The notes under the pieces were generated by a model. It had not been told where the DNA came from and made no database searches. It saw only the letters and a program-made list of their open reading frames with translations. 24,277 nt of DNA from UBA965 sp040396955. GTDB lineage: Bacteria > Chloroflexota > Chloroflexia > Chloroflexales > Roseiflexaceae. Positions 8,005 to 16,274 of the stretch are shown piece by piece. Every line of letters starts with the position of its first letter. Within the stretch, counting starts at the first letter, position 1. Made by a program: the position numbers and the translations under genes. The DNA lies in assembly GCA_040396955.1 (NCBI GenBank), contig JBBAWX010000032.1, positions 1 to 24,277 of the forward strand, given 5' to 3'.

Positions 8005-9672
8005 ATGCTTCTACTTCATGACAGCCGTCAACACCAATCGCGGTACAGCCACTATCTCGGCGCGCTCCTGCGGATCGAGGGGCTTACCGCCCTCACCGAG
8101 GTCGAGCTCGCCGACCTCAGCCCTGCCATGCTCCATGGGGTCGACCTCATCGTGCTCCCACGCATGGCACTCACTCCTGCCCATGTCGACATCATCCTGG
8201 CTGCAGTCGCCACTGGCAGTCGCTTACTCTGCGTAATGCCACCCCCTCAACTTACTGGGGTGCTCGGATTTCGCTCGCACCACCGCGTGGTACCGCATGG
8301 CGCCGTCACCGTCGATGCACAACTCCTGCCCCATCTACCAGCCGCAATCACCCTCGACCTGTTGACTCCAGCGCTCTGCTGGGAGATGCCAGCTCAGGCC
8401 AGCTGCTGGGGCCACGTGGGCACGCAGCCAGCACTGGTACACCTCTGCCACGGGGCTGGTCAGGTACTCTGCCTCAGCTTCGATATGGCGGCCACCGTGG
8501 CACGCCTGCGCCACGGAGACCCCGCCTTGGTCGACTGCCACACTGCCGGTCTCGACGGCATCTACCGCCCCAGCGAGCTATTTGTGCATCAACTTGACCC
8601 ACACCGCGCCCATCTCCCTCAAGCCGACATCTACACGGCACTCCTCGCACTGCTTGTTCATCGGCTTGCGCCACAGCCGCGCCTCTGGTACTACCCGGTG
8701 GCTACCCAGCAGAGCACCATGCTGATGACCAGCGACGACGATTGGTCGAGTGTGGCCGAATTTGAATGCCTGATTGCCGCCCTTGCTGAACACCAGGCCA
8801 CATGCACCTTTTATCTGGTGCCACAAAGCCGAGTGCAACCGGCCGATGTGGCCCGCTGGCAAGCCGCCGGGCATGATGTTGGCGTACATCCGGCACTCGC
8901 CAGCGACATCGTGGTAGGGCTCGACACCAGTGTGGCACAACCGCACGTCGTTGCCGACATGCTCCGAGACAATGTGACACGGCACACACAACAATACGGT
9001 GCGCACGTGCATAGCATCCGCCAGCACGCCGTGCGCTGGCTGGGCTACGTCGATGCGGCACGCATCTTAGCCGAGCTCGGGGTGCGCATGGAGTGCAACT
9101 ACTTGGCCGTTTCACCGTACCTCGGATATTTGTGTGGATCGGGGCGCCCAGCCCCATTTGTGGCCGAAGATGGTCAGCTCATCGACTGCTGGCAACAACC
9201 GACCCTGTGGACGGAGGAGTGTCTGATTCACCCCGAGTACGTGTTTAGCTTCAAATGGAATGTGGCCCAGGCCGTGGCGGTCACCGACACCCTAATTGCT
9301 GATGCTGCCACGCGCTACTACACACCGGTCACCATCAACTCACATCCGGTGAGCTTTGCCAGCTACTCGCGCCCGCTGATTGAGGCCAATTGGCGGGCTG
9401 CCCAACGCCACCAGATGCCAATCCAGGCGCTGGCAAGCTGGCTGGAATGGACTCAGATGCGCTACGCCATGCAACTACGACCGCAGGCCGATGGCACGTG
9501 GTACCTGTACACGCCGGTGGCTGTAGCCACTTGCACCGTCTTGGTACCACGCACACTCACCCCGGCACATCCGGCGACACCGGTCGAACGCTGGGGTGAA
9601 CGCTGGTGGGCGGTACAGTGCCACGCACTCGAGGCTGGTCTTCACCTGATTGCCACCACACATACGGCGTAA
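8005..9672 (+). CDS. Polysaccharide deacetylase-like (NodB-type) protein with N-terminal amidotransferase-like domain
   Basis: The protein has 555 residues. The first roughly 220 look like a class I glutamine-amidotransferase/ThuA-type flavodoxin-like fold without an obvious catalytic cysteine; this assignment is tentative. From about residue 230 a NodB-like region begins with MTSDDDW (Asp244-246), equivalent to the metal-binding TFDDG motif, followed by TCTFYLVP and GHDVGVHP (His290, His295). The usual second histidine of the HxxxH metal motif is not apparent. No signal peptide is present, so unlike many carbohydrate esterases it is probably cytoplasmic. The last 80 residues look like a beta-rich appendage. 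ATG 8005 has only a weak AAAGG at 7991-7995 upstream. It may act on an N- or O-acylated sugar, or be a non-catalytic binding relative. Confidence 0.65.
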   Translation: MLLLHDSRQHQSRYSHYLGALLRIEGLTALTEVELADLSPAMLHGVDLIVLPRMALTPAHVDIILAAVATGSRLLCVMPPPQLTGVLGFRSHHRVVPHGAVTVDAQLLPHLPAAITLDLLTPALCWEMPAQASCWGHVGTQPALVHLCHGAGQVLCLSFDMAATVARLRHGDPALVDCHTAGLDGIYRPSELFVHQLDPHRAHLPQADIYTALLALLVHRLAPQPRLWYYPVATQQSTMLMTSDDDWSSVAEFECLIAALAEHQATCTFYLVPQSRVQPADVARWQAAGHDVGVHPALASDIVVGLDTSVAQPHVVADMLRDNVTRHTQQYGAHVHSIRQHAVRWLGYVDAARILAELGVRMECNYLAVSPYLGYLCGSGRPAPFVAEDGQLIDCWQQPTLWTEECLIHPEYVFSFKWNVAQAVAVTDTLIADAATRYYTPVTINSHPVSFASYSRPLIEANWRAAQRHQMPIQALASWLEWTQMRYAMQLRPQADGTWYLYTPVAVATCTVLVPRTLTPAHPATPVERWGERWWAVQCHALEAGLHLIATTHTA

Positions 9673-9695
9673 GCACAGAGCGGTCGAATTTCCAG

Positions 9696-9701
9696 TACAA
9701 T
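9696..9701 (+). promoter_or_regulatory. Putative -10 box for small membrane protein operon
   Basis: TACAAT lies 38 bases before ATG 9739 in the 66-base gap after the deacetylase-like gene. TACAAT is the -10 form seen at several other promoters in this window. No clear -35 or TGn extension is present, so support is modest. Confidence 0.35.
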
Positions 9702-9738
9702 GAAAGGGCAACGTGCACTCATTCAGGAGGGATACCCC

Positions 9739-10020
9739 ATGGATTATGCACTCATCGGGTTCATCCTGGCCATGGCGTTGATGGCGTTCATTGTAGCCGG
9801 CAGTTATTCGCCTGAAGCCCCAACGCACATCATCGAACGCAAGCGGTCTACCTATCGCCAGGCCCTCAACATTCTACGCAATGCCCCCGACAACCCCAAC
9901 TACCGCCGCCTTGCCCAGACCACCGGCATGGCGTATGCGGCAGTCGAAGACCCGGCGGTGTTCAATGAAACACACCTTGCGGCTGATATTGCCGCCATTG
10001 TCCCGTATCCCAACACATAA
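9739..10020 (+). CDS. Small single-pass membrane protein, unknown function
   Basis: The 93-residue protein starts at ATG 9739, chosen because CAGGAGGG lies at 9724-9731; an in-frame ATG at 9700 lacks a ribosome-binding site. Residues 3-22 form one hydrophobic helix, and the remaining 70 residues are soluble and mostly helical, including ALNILRNAPDNPNYRRLAQ and a later ETHLAADIAAIV. The layout resembles short bacterial proteins that anchor a helical tail at the membrane. I do not recognise a named family. It precedes the PhyH-family oxygenase by 29 bases and is probably co-transcribed with it. Confidence 0.7.
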   Translation: MDYALIGFILAMALMAFIVAGSYSPEAPTHIIERKRSTYRQALNILRNAPDNPNYRRLAQTTGMAYAAVEDPAVFNETHLAADIAAIVPYPNT

Positions 10021-10049
10021 GACCAACCACGAACCACAAAGGAGTTGCA

Positions 10050-10982
10050 ATGACGCACCCCGCCACCCCGCACATCACTGTTGGATTTCGCGACGCAACC
10101 CCGCTCCTCAACGATCCAGTGGCACTCCGCGCCCAGGCCGAACGCGACGGCTACCTTTTTTTCAAGCAGTTATTGCCCAAATCCGATGTCCAGACACTAC
10201 GCACCGAGATGCTCACACTGCTGGCACGCCGGGGCTGGTTGCGCACAGGCGTCGCCATCGACGAGGCCCTGGTTGACGCACAGGCGGTCGCCGATTTGGA
10301 GTCATGGGGGGGCACCGGCATCAGCGAGGAAGCCTACCGCGAATTACAGGGCAACGCCCTTTTTCACCGCTTCCAGCACCATCCGAGCCTCATCCGTCTC
10401 TACCAGACCCTGTTTGATGCGGCCGTGTTGCCCCACCCGCGCACCATTGCACGGGTCATGGTCCCGTGCCCGTCGTTTCGCCCCACTCCCATGCACCAAG
10501 ACTTCATCCACATCCAAGGCACCAAGCAGGTGTGGACCTGCTGGCTCCCGGTCGGCGACGTCCCACGCTCCCTCGGCGGGCTGACCGTCTTACACGGCTC
10601 CCATCGCCTCGGCGTCTTGACCGTGCGTCACGCCGAGGGAGCCGGCAACCTGGAGACCAACCTGTGTGATACCGACCTGCCGTGGATTGAGCACGATTAC
10701 GAAATGGGTGACGTGCTCACCTTTCACAGTTGCCTGCTCCACAAATCACTCCCCAACCAACACGCTGACGTGGTCCGCCTGTCGTGCGATTACCGCTACC
10801 AGCCTGCCCATCAAGACATCGAAGCACGCTCGCTCCAACCTCACATGCAAGTCGCCGCATGGAGCGACCTCTACCGCGATTGGCAAGACACCACCTACCA
10901 GTACTACTGGGAACGCGCACCGCTCACCCTCTCACCTTGGGATGAGTCGTTGCACTGGCAAAAAGAACGCATCTGCAACTAG
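10050..10982 (+). CDS. Phytanoyl-CoA dioxygenase (PhyH) family Fe(II)/2-oxoglutarate oxygenase
   Basis: The protein has 310 residues. The metal triad typical of the family is complete: H149-x-D151 in PMHQDFIH, and the distal H231 in FHSCLLHKSLPN. R243, twelve residues later in VVRLSCDYRY, is the expected 2-oxoglutarate carboxylate anchor. Such enzymes couple decarboxylation of 2-oxoglutarate to hydroxylation of a substrate in the cytoplasm; bacterial members act on very diverse compounds, including natural products, so phytanoyl-CoA should not be assumed. AAAGGAG at 10038-10044 supports ATG 10050. It follows the small membrane protein by 29 bases and precedes the metallopeptidase gene by 14 bases, indicating one operon. 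Confidence 0.88.
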   Translation: MTHPATPHITVGFRDATPLLNDPVALRAQAERDGYLFFKQLLPKSDVQTLRTEMLTLLARRGWLRTGVAIDEALVDAQAVADLESWGGTGISEEAYRELQGNALFHRFQHHPSLIRLYQTLFDAAVLPHPRTIARVMVPCPSFRPTPMHQDFIHIQGTKQVWTCWLPVGDVPRSLGGLTVLHGSHRLGVLTVRHAEGAGNLETNLCDTDLPWIEHDYEMGDVLTFHSCLLHKSLPNQHADVVRLSCDYRYQPAHQDIEARSLQPHMQVAAWSDLYRDWQDTTYQYYWERAPLTLSPWDESLHWQKERICN

Positions 10983-10996
10983 ACACGGTCACGCCC

Positions 10997-11701
10997 ATGC
11001 CGCAAATAATCATCGATACCGTGTGCGTCGAGGTACGCTACAAGCGTGTCAAAAACTTCACCCTACGTGTCCATCGTCCCGATGGACACGTCAGCGTGTC
11101 GGTGCCTTTTTTTACGGCCACCTCACACATCGAAACATTCATCCGCACAAAAATACGCTGGATTATGGCCCAGCAACACGCCATCAAACAGGCACCGGCG
11201 CTTCTCCCCGAGTTGCCACAGATTGGTGGGGTGGTGCCCTTGTGGGGACAAGCCTTCGTGGTGCAACAGACAGAGCGGGGGCACGCAGGTGTGGATTGGC
11301 AACACCCGTACTGCTTCGTGGGGGCACATGAACCGATACAAATCAACCAACGCCTTACCCAAGCGTACCACCGTGCAGTGAGCGCCGCCGTCCCGGCGCT
11401 ACTGGCATACTGGCAACCCTTGATTGGCGTCAACGTCCAGCGTTTTTTTGTGCGCCAGATGCGCAGTCGCTGGGGGAGCTGTACCTACCGCCAGCACACC
11501 ATTCGCCTCAACAGCGAGCTCGCCAAATACCCGCCTGCATGCCTCGAATACGTGGTTGTCCACGAGCTCGTGCATCTGCTTGAGCCATCACACAATGCGC
11601 GATTTTATGCACTGCAAAGCCAATTTTTGCCCGATTTCAAGGCACGTAAGTTACAACTGGCGCAACCACCGCTTGCGACGCACCCAATTGAGAACGACTG
11701 A
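10997..11701 (+). CDS. YgjP-type zinc metallopeptidase (DUF45/SprT-like)
   Basis: The 234-residue length fits the YgjP-like metallopeptidase family. The zinc motif is H189-E190-L-V-H193 followed by H199 (HELVHLLEPSH), matching the family's HExxH plus third histidine six residues on. The upstream RSRWGSCT motif is another family hallmark, as is the N-terminal YKRVKNFTLRV. It is probably a cytoplasmic zinc-dependent hydrolase of uncertain substrate. It begins 14 bases after the oxygenase gene with no clear ribosome-binding site, so translation is probably coupled. Its last 51 bases overlap the end of the convergent membrane-protein gene. Confidence 0.9.
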   Translation: MPQIIIDTVCVEVRYKRVKNFTLRVHRPDGHVSVSVPFFTATSHIETFIRTKIRWIMAQQHAIKQAPALLPELPQIGGVVPLWGQAFVVQQTERGHAGVDWQHPYCFVGAHEPIQINQRLTQAYHRAVSAAVPALLAYWQPLIGVNVQRFFVRQMRSRWGSCTYRQHTIRLNSELAKYPPACLEYVVVHELVHLLEPSHNARFYALQSQFLPDFKARKLQLAQPPLATHPIEND

Positions 11702-13552
11702 CCAATCGATCAACACACTCCACAATGCCAACACGGCGATGACAAGCCATAGCATACTGGCATGCGCAGGCGGCAAAACCCAAAGATAGTACCACCAAAA
11801 ATCATACGTGCCACGACGGATATCGCCCAACCACAAACGGAAATCTCCCTGCGGTACGCGTTCTTCGGCAAATGGACGAGTACGCACCGGAATCACTGCC
11901 ACACGGTCATACGCCCGAAAGTCCTCTACAAGCGCCCCATACGTAGAGATCCAGCCGGACTGGTAGGCATCAGTCGGCACCGGAGGAGCACCGGTTGTTT
12001 CGAGTACCACAGTGCTCTGACCACCCGCAAGCATGAGGCGCACAATGCGCACCGGACACCCGGATACACGGCCCAGCGTCTGTTGTTGGTAGATAATATC
12101 GACCCACCGCGCACTCGGTGATGCCCCCACACATTGCCAGACACGCAATACCATCCATGGTTGTGCGTCGGTCGCTGTTTGCACGTGGATAGCCGCTCGT
12201 TCACCCAACCAGCGCGGAAAGCTCTGCTGGGCGTCAAGGTCTCCTTCACTGTAGCTCCACCCCTCGAGCGTTACATTGGGGATATGACGCGCTTGCCAAT
12301 CCGTATACACTTGATTGCGCAGGATGTCCCAATGCCCAATCACCGCGTTGTACCACGATGCATTGTAGTTTGGCAACGATTTGCGTGCTAATACGAACGT
12401 GTTCAGACTAATGGTCATTGCTCCAATCAGCACAAATCCCGTGAACACACTGAGAACGCCGATGAGCTGCCTCGTATAGGGCCACGGGCGTGTCAGTAAT
12501 GTGTGCCAGACTGGCGCAGTAGAAAGAAGCATCAATGGTAATACGATCAACAAGTAACGTGGCCCCCACGACCCACCCCCGTACCACATTGGCCCGTTTT
12601 TGTCGAGTAATGCCGCATGTATAAGCGAAATCACAAGGATAATTGCTTGAGATGGCCAAAACAGTTGCGGTGATAAACGCTTCCAGTACAGCGCAACGGG
12701 CCAGAGTAGCGTAAACGGAGTATACACAAAAATACTTTTTTGCCACGATATGTACAGTCCATACATGCCTTGCCAAAGCACGGCTGGATCGGAACTCAAA
12801 CCATTGCCGCCATACCCCTCAACCGCCACCCGCCCCAGCACACTCCCATACAACACGTAATTGAACAGAATGTAACAGATACCACTCACCCCCGCACCAA
12901 TCCCCCAATAACAGAATTTTTGCCAGTCTTGGTCACGCACAATAACCCAGAGAATAGCGATTCCCCATATCACGGCTGCAGGTGTGACCGCAATTTTGGT
13001 GACAACGACACATACAAGACTCACCCCACAAAACATCAACCCCCAGCGCATACGTTGCGAATAGGGGCTCCGTACGATGAGCGGGATGGCCCCGATGAGC
13101 ACCCACAAAGCAACGGTCGTATCAGAAAAAAAAGTTCGACTATACACGGTTGCCATGCTCCCAAACGCATAGACGAACATCAATATATTCGCGGCTGCCG
13201 TAGCGTATCCCATGCGAATACTCATCCAACGGAGGAGTACCGCCGTAGTAGCCACAACAACGACACTTTGCCACGTCACCACCCACTGCACCACGAATTC
13301 ACGAAACTCAACAACGACCAGCCACGAAAGCACACGACCTAAGCCAATCCACGGCAGGGCCAGTATCGATTGTAACGGCCCATATTTGCTAAATATGTCA
13401 GCCGTATCACCACGATAACTCCCTGCCAACAACGCCCAAATATCAATGCTCGTGCCATACATGATGGCCTCATCAATTGCGTACATGTGCCCACTACTCA
13501 GGAGTAATAAGGCCAGTGTGATGGAGCGCCACCACCGTATCGTATCTTCCAT
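11651..13552 (-). CDS. Polytopic membrane protein, GT-C glycosyltransferase-like
   Basis: The 633-residue protein has about ten or more membrane helices over residues 10-430, then a soluble region of about 160 residues, and final hydrophobic helices near the C terminus. After helix 1 the loop reads MYAIDEAIMYG (D27, E28), resembling the acidic motif of GT-C/PMT-type glycosyltransferases. Another conserved-looking loop is GGGSWGPRYLL. GT-C enzymes transfer sugars from polyprenyl-phosphate donors on the outer face of the membrane, which is the tentative role here. GAGG just upstream on this strand, six bases before the codon, selects the ATG at 13552; earlier in-frame ATGs at 13564 and 13744 are less convincing. 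The gene appears more AT-rich than its neighbours, hinting at transfer. It is divergent from the secreted repeat protein. Confidence 0.7.
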   Translation of the reverse strand: MEDTIRWWRSITLALLLLSSGHMYAIDEAIMYGTSIDIWALLAGSYRGDTADIFSKYGPLQSILALPWIGLGRVLSWLVVVEFREFVVQWVVTWQSVVVVATTAVLLRWMSIRMGYATAAANILMFVYAFGSMATVYSRTFFSDTTVALWVLIGAIPLIVRSPYSQRMRWGLMFCGVSLVCVVVTKIAVTPAAVIWGIAILWVIVRDQDWQKFCYWGIGAGVSGICYILFNYVLYGSVLGRVAVEGYGGNGLSSDPAVLWQGMYGLYISWQKSIFVYTPFTLLWPVALYWKRLSPQLFWPSQAIILVISLIHAALLDKNGPMWYGGGSWGPRYLLIVLPLMLLSTAPVWHTLLTRPWPYTRQLIGVLSVFTGFVLIGAMTISLNTFVLARKSLPNYNASWYNAVIGHWDILRNQVYTDWQARHIPNVTLEGWSYSEGDLDAQQSFPRWLGERAAIHVQTATDAQPWMVLRVWQCVGASPSARWVDIIYQQQTLGRVSGCPVRIVRLMLAGGQSTVVLETTGAPPVPTDAYQSGWISTYGALVEDFRAYDRVAVIPVRTRPFAEERVPQGDFRLWLGDIRRGTYDFWWYYLWVLPPAHASMLWLVIAVLALWSVLIDWSVVLNWVRRKRWLRQL

Positions 13553-13625
13553 CTCGTTCCTCATACGCTCACAATCCACGACAACAACGTAGCCATGGTA
13601 CATTGGGCAGTACACACCCTCATAA

Positions 13626-13634
13626 ATTATATCA
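13626..13634 (-). promoter_or_regulatory. Extended -10 promoter for GT-C-like gene
   Basis: On the minus strand this reads TGATATAAT, a perfect extended -10. The predicted transcript would begin about 65 bases before the ATG at 13552. It is one arm of an 11-bp inverted repeat whose other arm is the plus-strand box at 13678-13688. Confidence 0.5.
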
Positions 13635-13677
13635 ATCTCATATGCGCACCACCATACCTCATGTGTCATCGTACTGC

Positions 13678-13686
13678 TGATATAAT
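13678..13686 (+). promoter_or_regulatory. Extended -10 promoter directed toward secreted protein gene
   Basis: TGATATAAT is identical to the minus-strand box at 13626-13634 and points outward in the other direction. It is 185 bases before ATG 13871, so a long leader is implied, or the nearer TACAAT at 13833-13838 is the real promoter. Confidence 0.4.
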
Positions 13687-13832
13687 TTCTTGTGCATACC
13701 CGATAGTCACCGAAATCGCGGCGTACAACGGTATTCCTCACCAACTCATCATTAGGGGAAGGTTACAATTCATCATTTTTACGACAAGGGGTTGTAATGT
13801 ATTCTGTTTATGCGCTAAAATAAAGTAATAAC

Positions 13833-13838
13833 TACAAT
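13833..13838 (+). promoter_or_regulatory. Alternative -10 box for secreted repeat protein
   Basis: TACAAT 33 bases before ATG 13871. There is no TGn extension and no good -35 element at the expected distance. The ribosome-binding site AAGGAG follows at 13855-13860. Confidence 0.35.
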
Positions 13839-13870
13839 GTGTAGCAAATGACACAAGGAGTACGTCACTC

Positions 13871-15094
13871 ATGCGTACAAAATTCATTATCATGCTTTTG
13901 ACCATCTTTCTCATCGGTAATTATATAGCTCCTCAGGTGGAAGCAAGACACGGCGGCGGACACGGCGGCGGGAGCGTTACGAATAGCTCCAACACCATCT
14001 GTTTTGGCTCAAACGATCGGTGCATCAACGGACGCATCCAAGAGTTTTGGGCGCTCAATGGCAGTTGGGGCATGTTTGGCATTCCACTCGGTCCGGTATC
14101 TGACGTATTTCCTGCCGGCAACAAGCGCAACGTCCAGCCCTTCGAAAAAGTACGCATCGAGTACCAGATCAACTCCTTCGTCCCCTACGACGTCTCGTTG
14201 GGGAATATTGGCGTGGAATGGGTCACGTACTTTGGCTCGACCCTAGCACCACTCGACGACACCCAGCGCACGACGCTCCTGCCGAAGGCAGATGCCTGTG
14301 TGACCCCCAAGGAGAGTGACGTTAGTGTGTGTGGGCCGTTTGCAGATTTTTACATGACCTACGGTCTCAACTTCGACAACAACCCCTTCTTCACCCGCGT
14401 AGAACGCGAAGCATTGTTTGGCAAACCACTTACCCCTGCCATGCTCCACATGCCGACCGGCATGGTGGTACAACTCTTTGAGCACCTCCGCCTCGACTAC
14501 AACCCGAACACGCTCCAGACAGCCATCGGCAATGCGAATGCAGACCTCATCGCAGCTGGCATCAGTAATCTGAGCTTCGACATGGCTGCCGATAATTTCA
14601 TGGACAGCACGGATGTCACCATCCTCTCGGATGAAAATCTCGCAAAATTCGTCTACCGCATGCCCCACCACGGCTACTGGGAGAGCTCACAGCCCGACGT
14701 GTACTTGGCCATGGTGGCGCCACTATACTCGCCCGTCTTCTACGACAAAGTCGCCCGGCCCGGCTTCCGCTTTATTACCATGTCCGTACTTGTACGCAAC
14801 CAACGCCCGGTCGGTGGTGCGCCGATTTACTACGATTTCTCGTATGTATTCCTCAAAGACCTGCAAGGGCGGCGCTACGAAACCTCCATCTTGGCCCACA
14901 AACTCGACATGCCCATGCACGCCACCACCCTCAAACCGGGTGAGTCGGCAGTCGGTCAGCTCATCTACGAAATCCCCGTCGATACCGCACCGGCGCAACT
15001 TGAGATGAACTTTGCCAACATGGACGAATGGGTCAGCCGCTGGGAAACCACCTTTGAGCTGCGCACTTGGCCCCTCGGTGTTTACTACGAATAA
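13871..15094 (+). CDS. Secreted protein with two Chloroflexota-type repeat modules and DUF4352-like C-terminal domain
   Basis: The 407-residue protein opens with a signal peptide (KFIIMLLTIFLIGNYIA) probably cleaved after PQVEA, leaving a Gly/His-rich stretch (RHGGGHGGG) that could bind metal. Module 1 (about 58-114) contains FWALNGSWGMFGIPLG, FEKVRIEY and VSLGNIG. Module 2 (about 158-222) contains FYMTYGL, ALFGKPLT, FEHLRLDY and TAIGN. Four cysteines (44, 51, 143, 154) may form disulphides. From about 265 the sequence looks like a DUF4352/telokin-type beta-sandwich, with SVLVRNQRPVGGAPIYYDFSYVFLKD cut short here as a guide and KPGESAVGQLIYEIP near its end. It should act outside the cell, binding rather than catalysing. 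The right-edge gene carries the same FER..EY module. AAGGAG at 13855-13860 supports the start. Confidence 0.75.
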   Translation: MRTKFIIMLLTIFLIGNYIAPQVEARHGGGHGGGSVTNSSNTICFGSNDRCINGRIQEFWALNGSWGMFGIPLGPVSDVFPAGNKRNVQPFEKVRIEYQINSFVPYDVSLGNIGVEWVTYFGSTLAPLDDTQRTTLLPKADACVTPKESDVSVCGPFADFYMTYGLNFDNNPFFTRVEREALFGKPLTPAMLHMPTGMVVQLFEHLRLDYNPNTLQTAIGNANADLIAAGISNLSFDMAADNFMDSTDVTILSDENLAKFVYRMPHHGYWESSQPDVYLAMVAPLYSPVFYDKVARPGFRFITMSVLVRNQRPVGGAPIYYDFSYVFLKDLQGRRYETSILAHKLDMPMHATTLKPGESAVGQLIYEIPVDTAPAQLEMNFANMDEWVSRWETTFELRTWPLGVYYE

Positions 15095-15123
15095 CCACTC
15101 CACGACCCCGTCTAGTGCACAAA

Positions 15124-15157
15124 ACCTCCCCCCTGAGCAGTTGCTCAGGGGGGAGGT
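15124..15157. terminator. Bidirectional terminator hairpin between convergent genes
   Basis: A perfect 16-bp inverted repeat (arms 15124-15139 and 15142-15157, starting ACCTCCCCCC) with a two-base spacer sits between the stops of the secreted-protein gene and the convergent Gfo/Idh/MocA gene. On the minus strand it is followed by TTTT, giving a classical intrinsic terminator for the oxidoreductase. On the plus strand the T-tract is weak. Confidence 0.85.
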
Positions 15158-15171
15158 CCTTCGTCACACGC

Positions 15172-16230
15172 CTACAGGTCGACCGCAACCTCGCGACCTT
15201 CGCGTTGACTGCGGTAGATGCCATCGAGAATGCTCATCACGTACAACGACTGCTCCGCAGGCACCGGTGACGGAGCATCGGTGGCCACGGCCCGGGCAAA
15301 CTCCACGCACTCTTGCGCATGGGGTTCAAGCTGATCGCGCGTAATTTTGAGCGTACGATTGTAGAGCTGGCGGGTGTCGTAGTTGGTCGAAAGGAACTCC
15401 GCCTTGGGCCAGTTGGCGCCACCATCTTGGCCGTAGAGCCATACCTGCATGTCCTCACCCATGGTGTCGTGGTGCAAGGCCCACGAGACTTCGATGACCA
15501 ACGTGGCGCCGTTTTCGAAGCGCACAAAGCCTGATGCGAAATCTTCGACGTCCATGTCAGTGGGCACAGTGCCGGGGTGCCACACCGAGAACGACCCCGG
15601 CTTCTTCATCAATTCGTTGCGCGCTACACCCGTCACCGAGACCGGCTTGGGGTGCCCCATCAACCACAACGTCAGGTCGAGCACGTGCACGCCGATGTCG
15701 ATACACGGGCCACCACCGCTCAGCTCCTTTTTGATGAAACCAGCGGTGGGGATGAAGGCATTGCGGCGCAACATCCAACTCCGTGCATGGTAGACCTCAC
15801 CGAGTGCGCCCGCCTCGATCTCTTTCTTCATGGCCTGTGATACGCCAGCAAAACGAAAATGCTGCGCCGTCATTAGCTTTTTGCCCGATTTATCGCGCGC
15901 CGCAATCATCTGACGAATTTCACCGGGCGTCGGCGCCAACGGCTTTTCACAAATCACATGCTTCCCAGCCTCGAGCGCCGCAATCGCCAAAGGCGCATGG
16001 TGCATGTTGGGCGTACAAATGTCGATGATATCGATGTCGGGGTTGTGCAACAATTCCTTGAAATCGGTGGTGGTGTGCGTAATCCCGTAGCGCTGCGTCC
16101 ACGCCTCAAGTGCCTTGGGGTTAATGTCTGCACCCGCAACAACCTCTGCGTCGGTTGAGGCCTGCCACCCTGGCATGTGCGTGTGCGCAATCCCGCCGAC
16201 ACCAATCACGGCAACTTTCAACGGTGCCAT
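15172..16230 (-). CDS. Gfo/Idh/MocA-family NAD(P)-dependent oxidoreductase
   Basis: The 352-residue protein shows the full family signature. The Rossmann motif is VIGVGGIAHTH at residues 8-18, the EKP motif is E95-K96-P97 in VICEKPLAP, and the C-terminal catalytic pair is D178 and H182 in CIDIGVHVLD. Family members oxidise or reduce sugars, inositols or related polyols. AAAGGAG (minus strand, 16237-16243) fixes the start at 16230; the longer frame upstream would add an unrelated 70 residues. It lies divergent from the YCII/amidohydrolase/SDR/CBM9-like run, suggesting a shared catabolic role, and ends at a strong terminator. It probably acts in the cytoplasm on a sugar derivative that the sequence does not identify. 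Confidence 0.93.
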   Translation of the reverse strand: MAPLKVAVIGVGGIAHTHMPGWQASTDAEVVAGADINPKALEAWTQRYGITHTTTDFKELLHNPDIDIIDICTPNMHHAPLAIAALEAGKHVICEKPLAPTPGEIRQMIAARDKSGKKLMTAQHFRFAGVSQAMKKEIEAGALGEVYHARSWMLRRNAFIPTAGFIKKELSGGGPCIDIGVHVLDLTLWLMGHPKPVSVTGVARNELMKKPGSFSVWHPGTVPTDMDVEDFASGFVRFENGATLVIEVSWALHHDTMGEDMQVWLYGQDGGANWPKAEFLSTNYDTRQLYNRTLKITRDQLEPHAQECVEFARAVATDAPSPVPAEQSLYVMSILDGIYRSQREGREVAVDL

Positions 16231-16265
16231 GTTCGTCTCCTTTGTATGTCGAAAAATCCGTACCC

Positions 16266-16274
16266 ATTGTACCA
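16266..16274 (-). promoter_or_regulatory. Extended -10 promoter for Gfo/Idh/MocA gene
   Basis: The minus strand reads TGGTACAAT. The box ends 35 bases before the ATG at 16230, giving a short leader that includes the AAAGGAG ribosome-binding site. No clear -35 element is seen. Confidence 0.5.

Larger units (their letters stand above)
13553..13870. other. AT-rich divergent intergenic region
   Basis: These 318 bases separate the divergent membrane-protein and secreted-protein genes. They hold two mirror-image extended -10 boxes (13624-13634 and 13678-13688), a further TACAAT at 13833-13838, and a small inverted repeat TTACAA/TTGTAA at 13763-13768 and 13792-13797. Short open frames here lack ribosome-binding sites and I do not call them genes. 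Confidence 0.6.

Noticed and set aside
12740..13342. 200-codon plus-strand open frame opposite the GT-C-like gene
   Set aside because: Its translation is rich in His, Asn and Thr, as expected for the antisense of a membrane-protein gene, and there is no ribosome-binding site.
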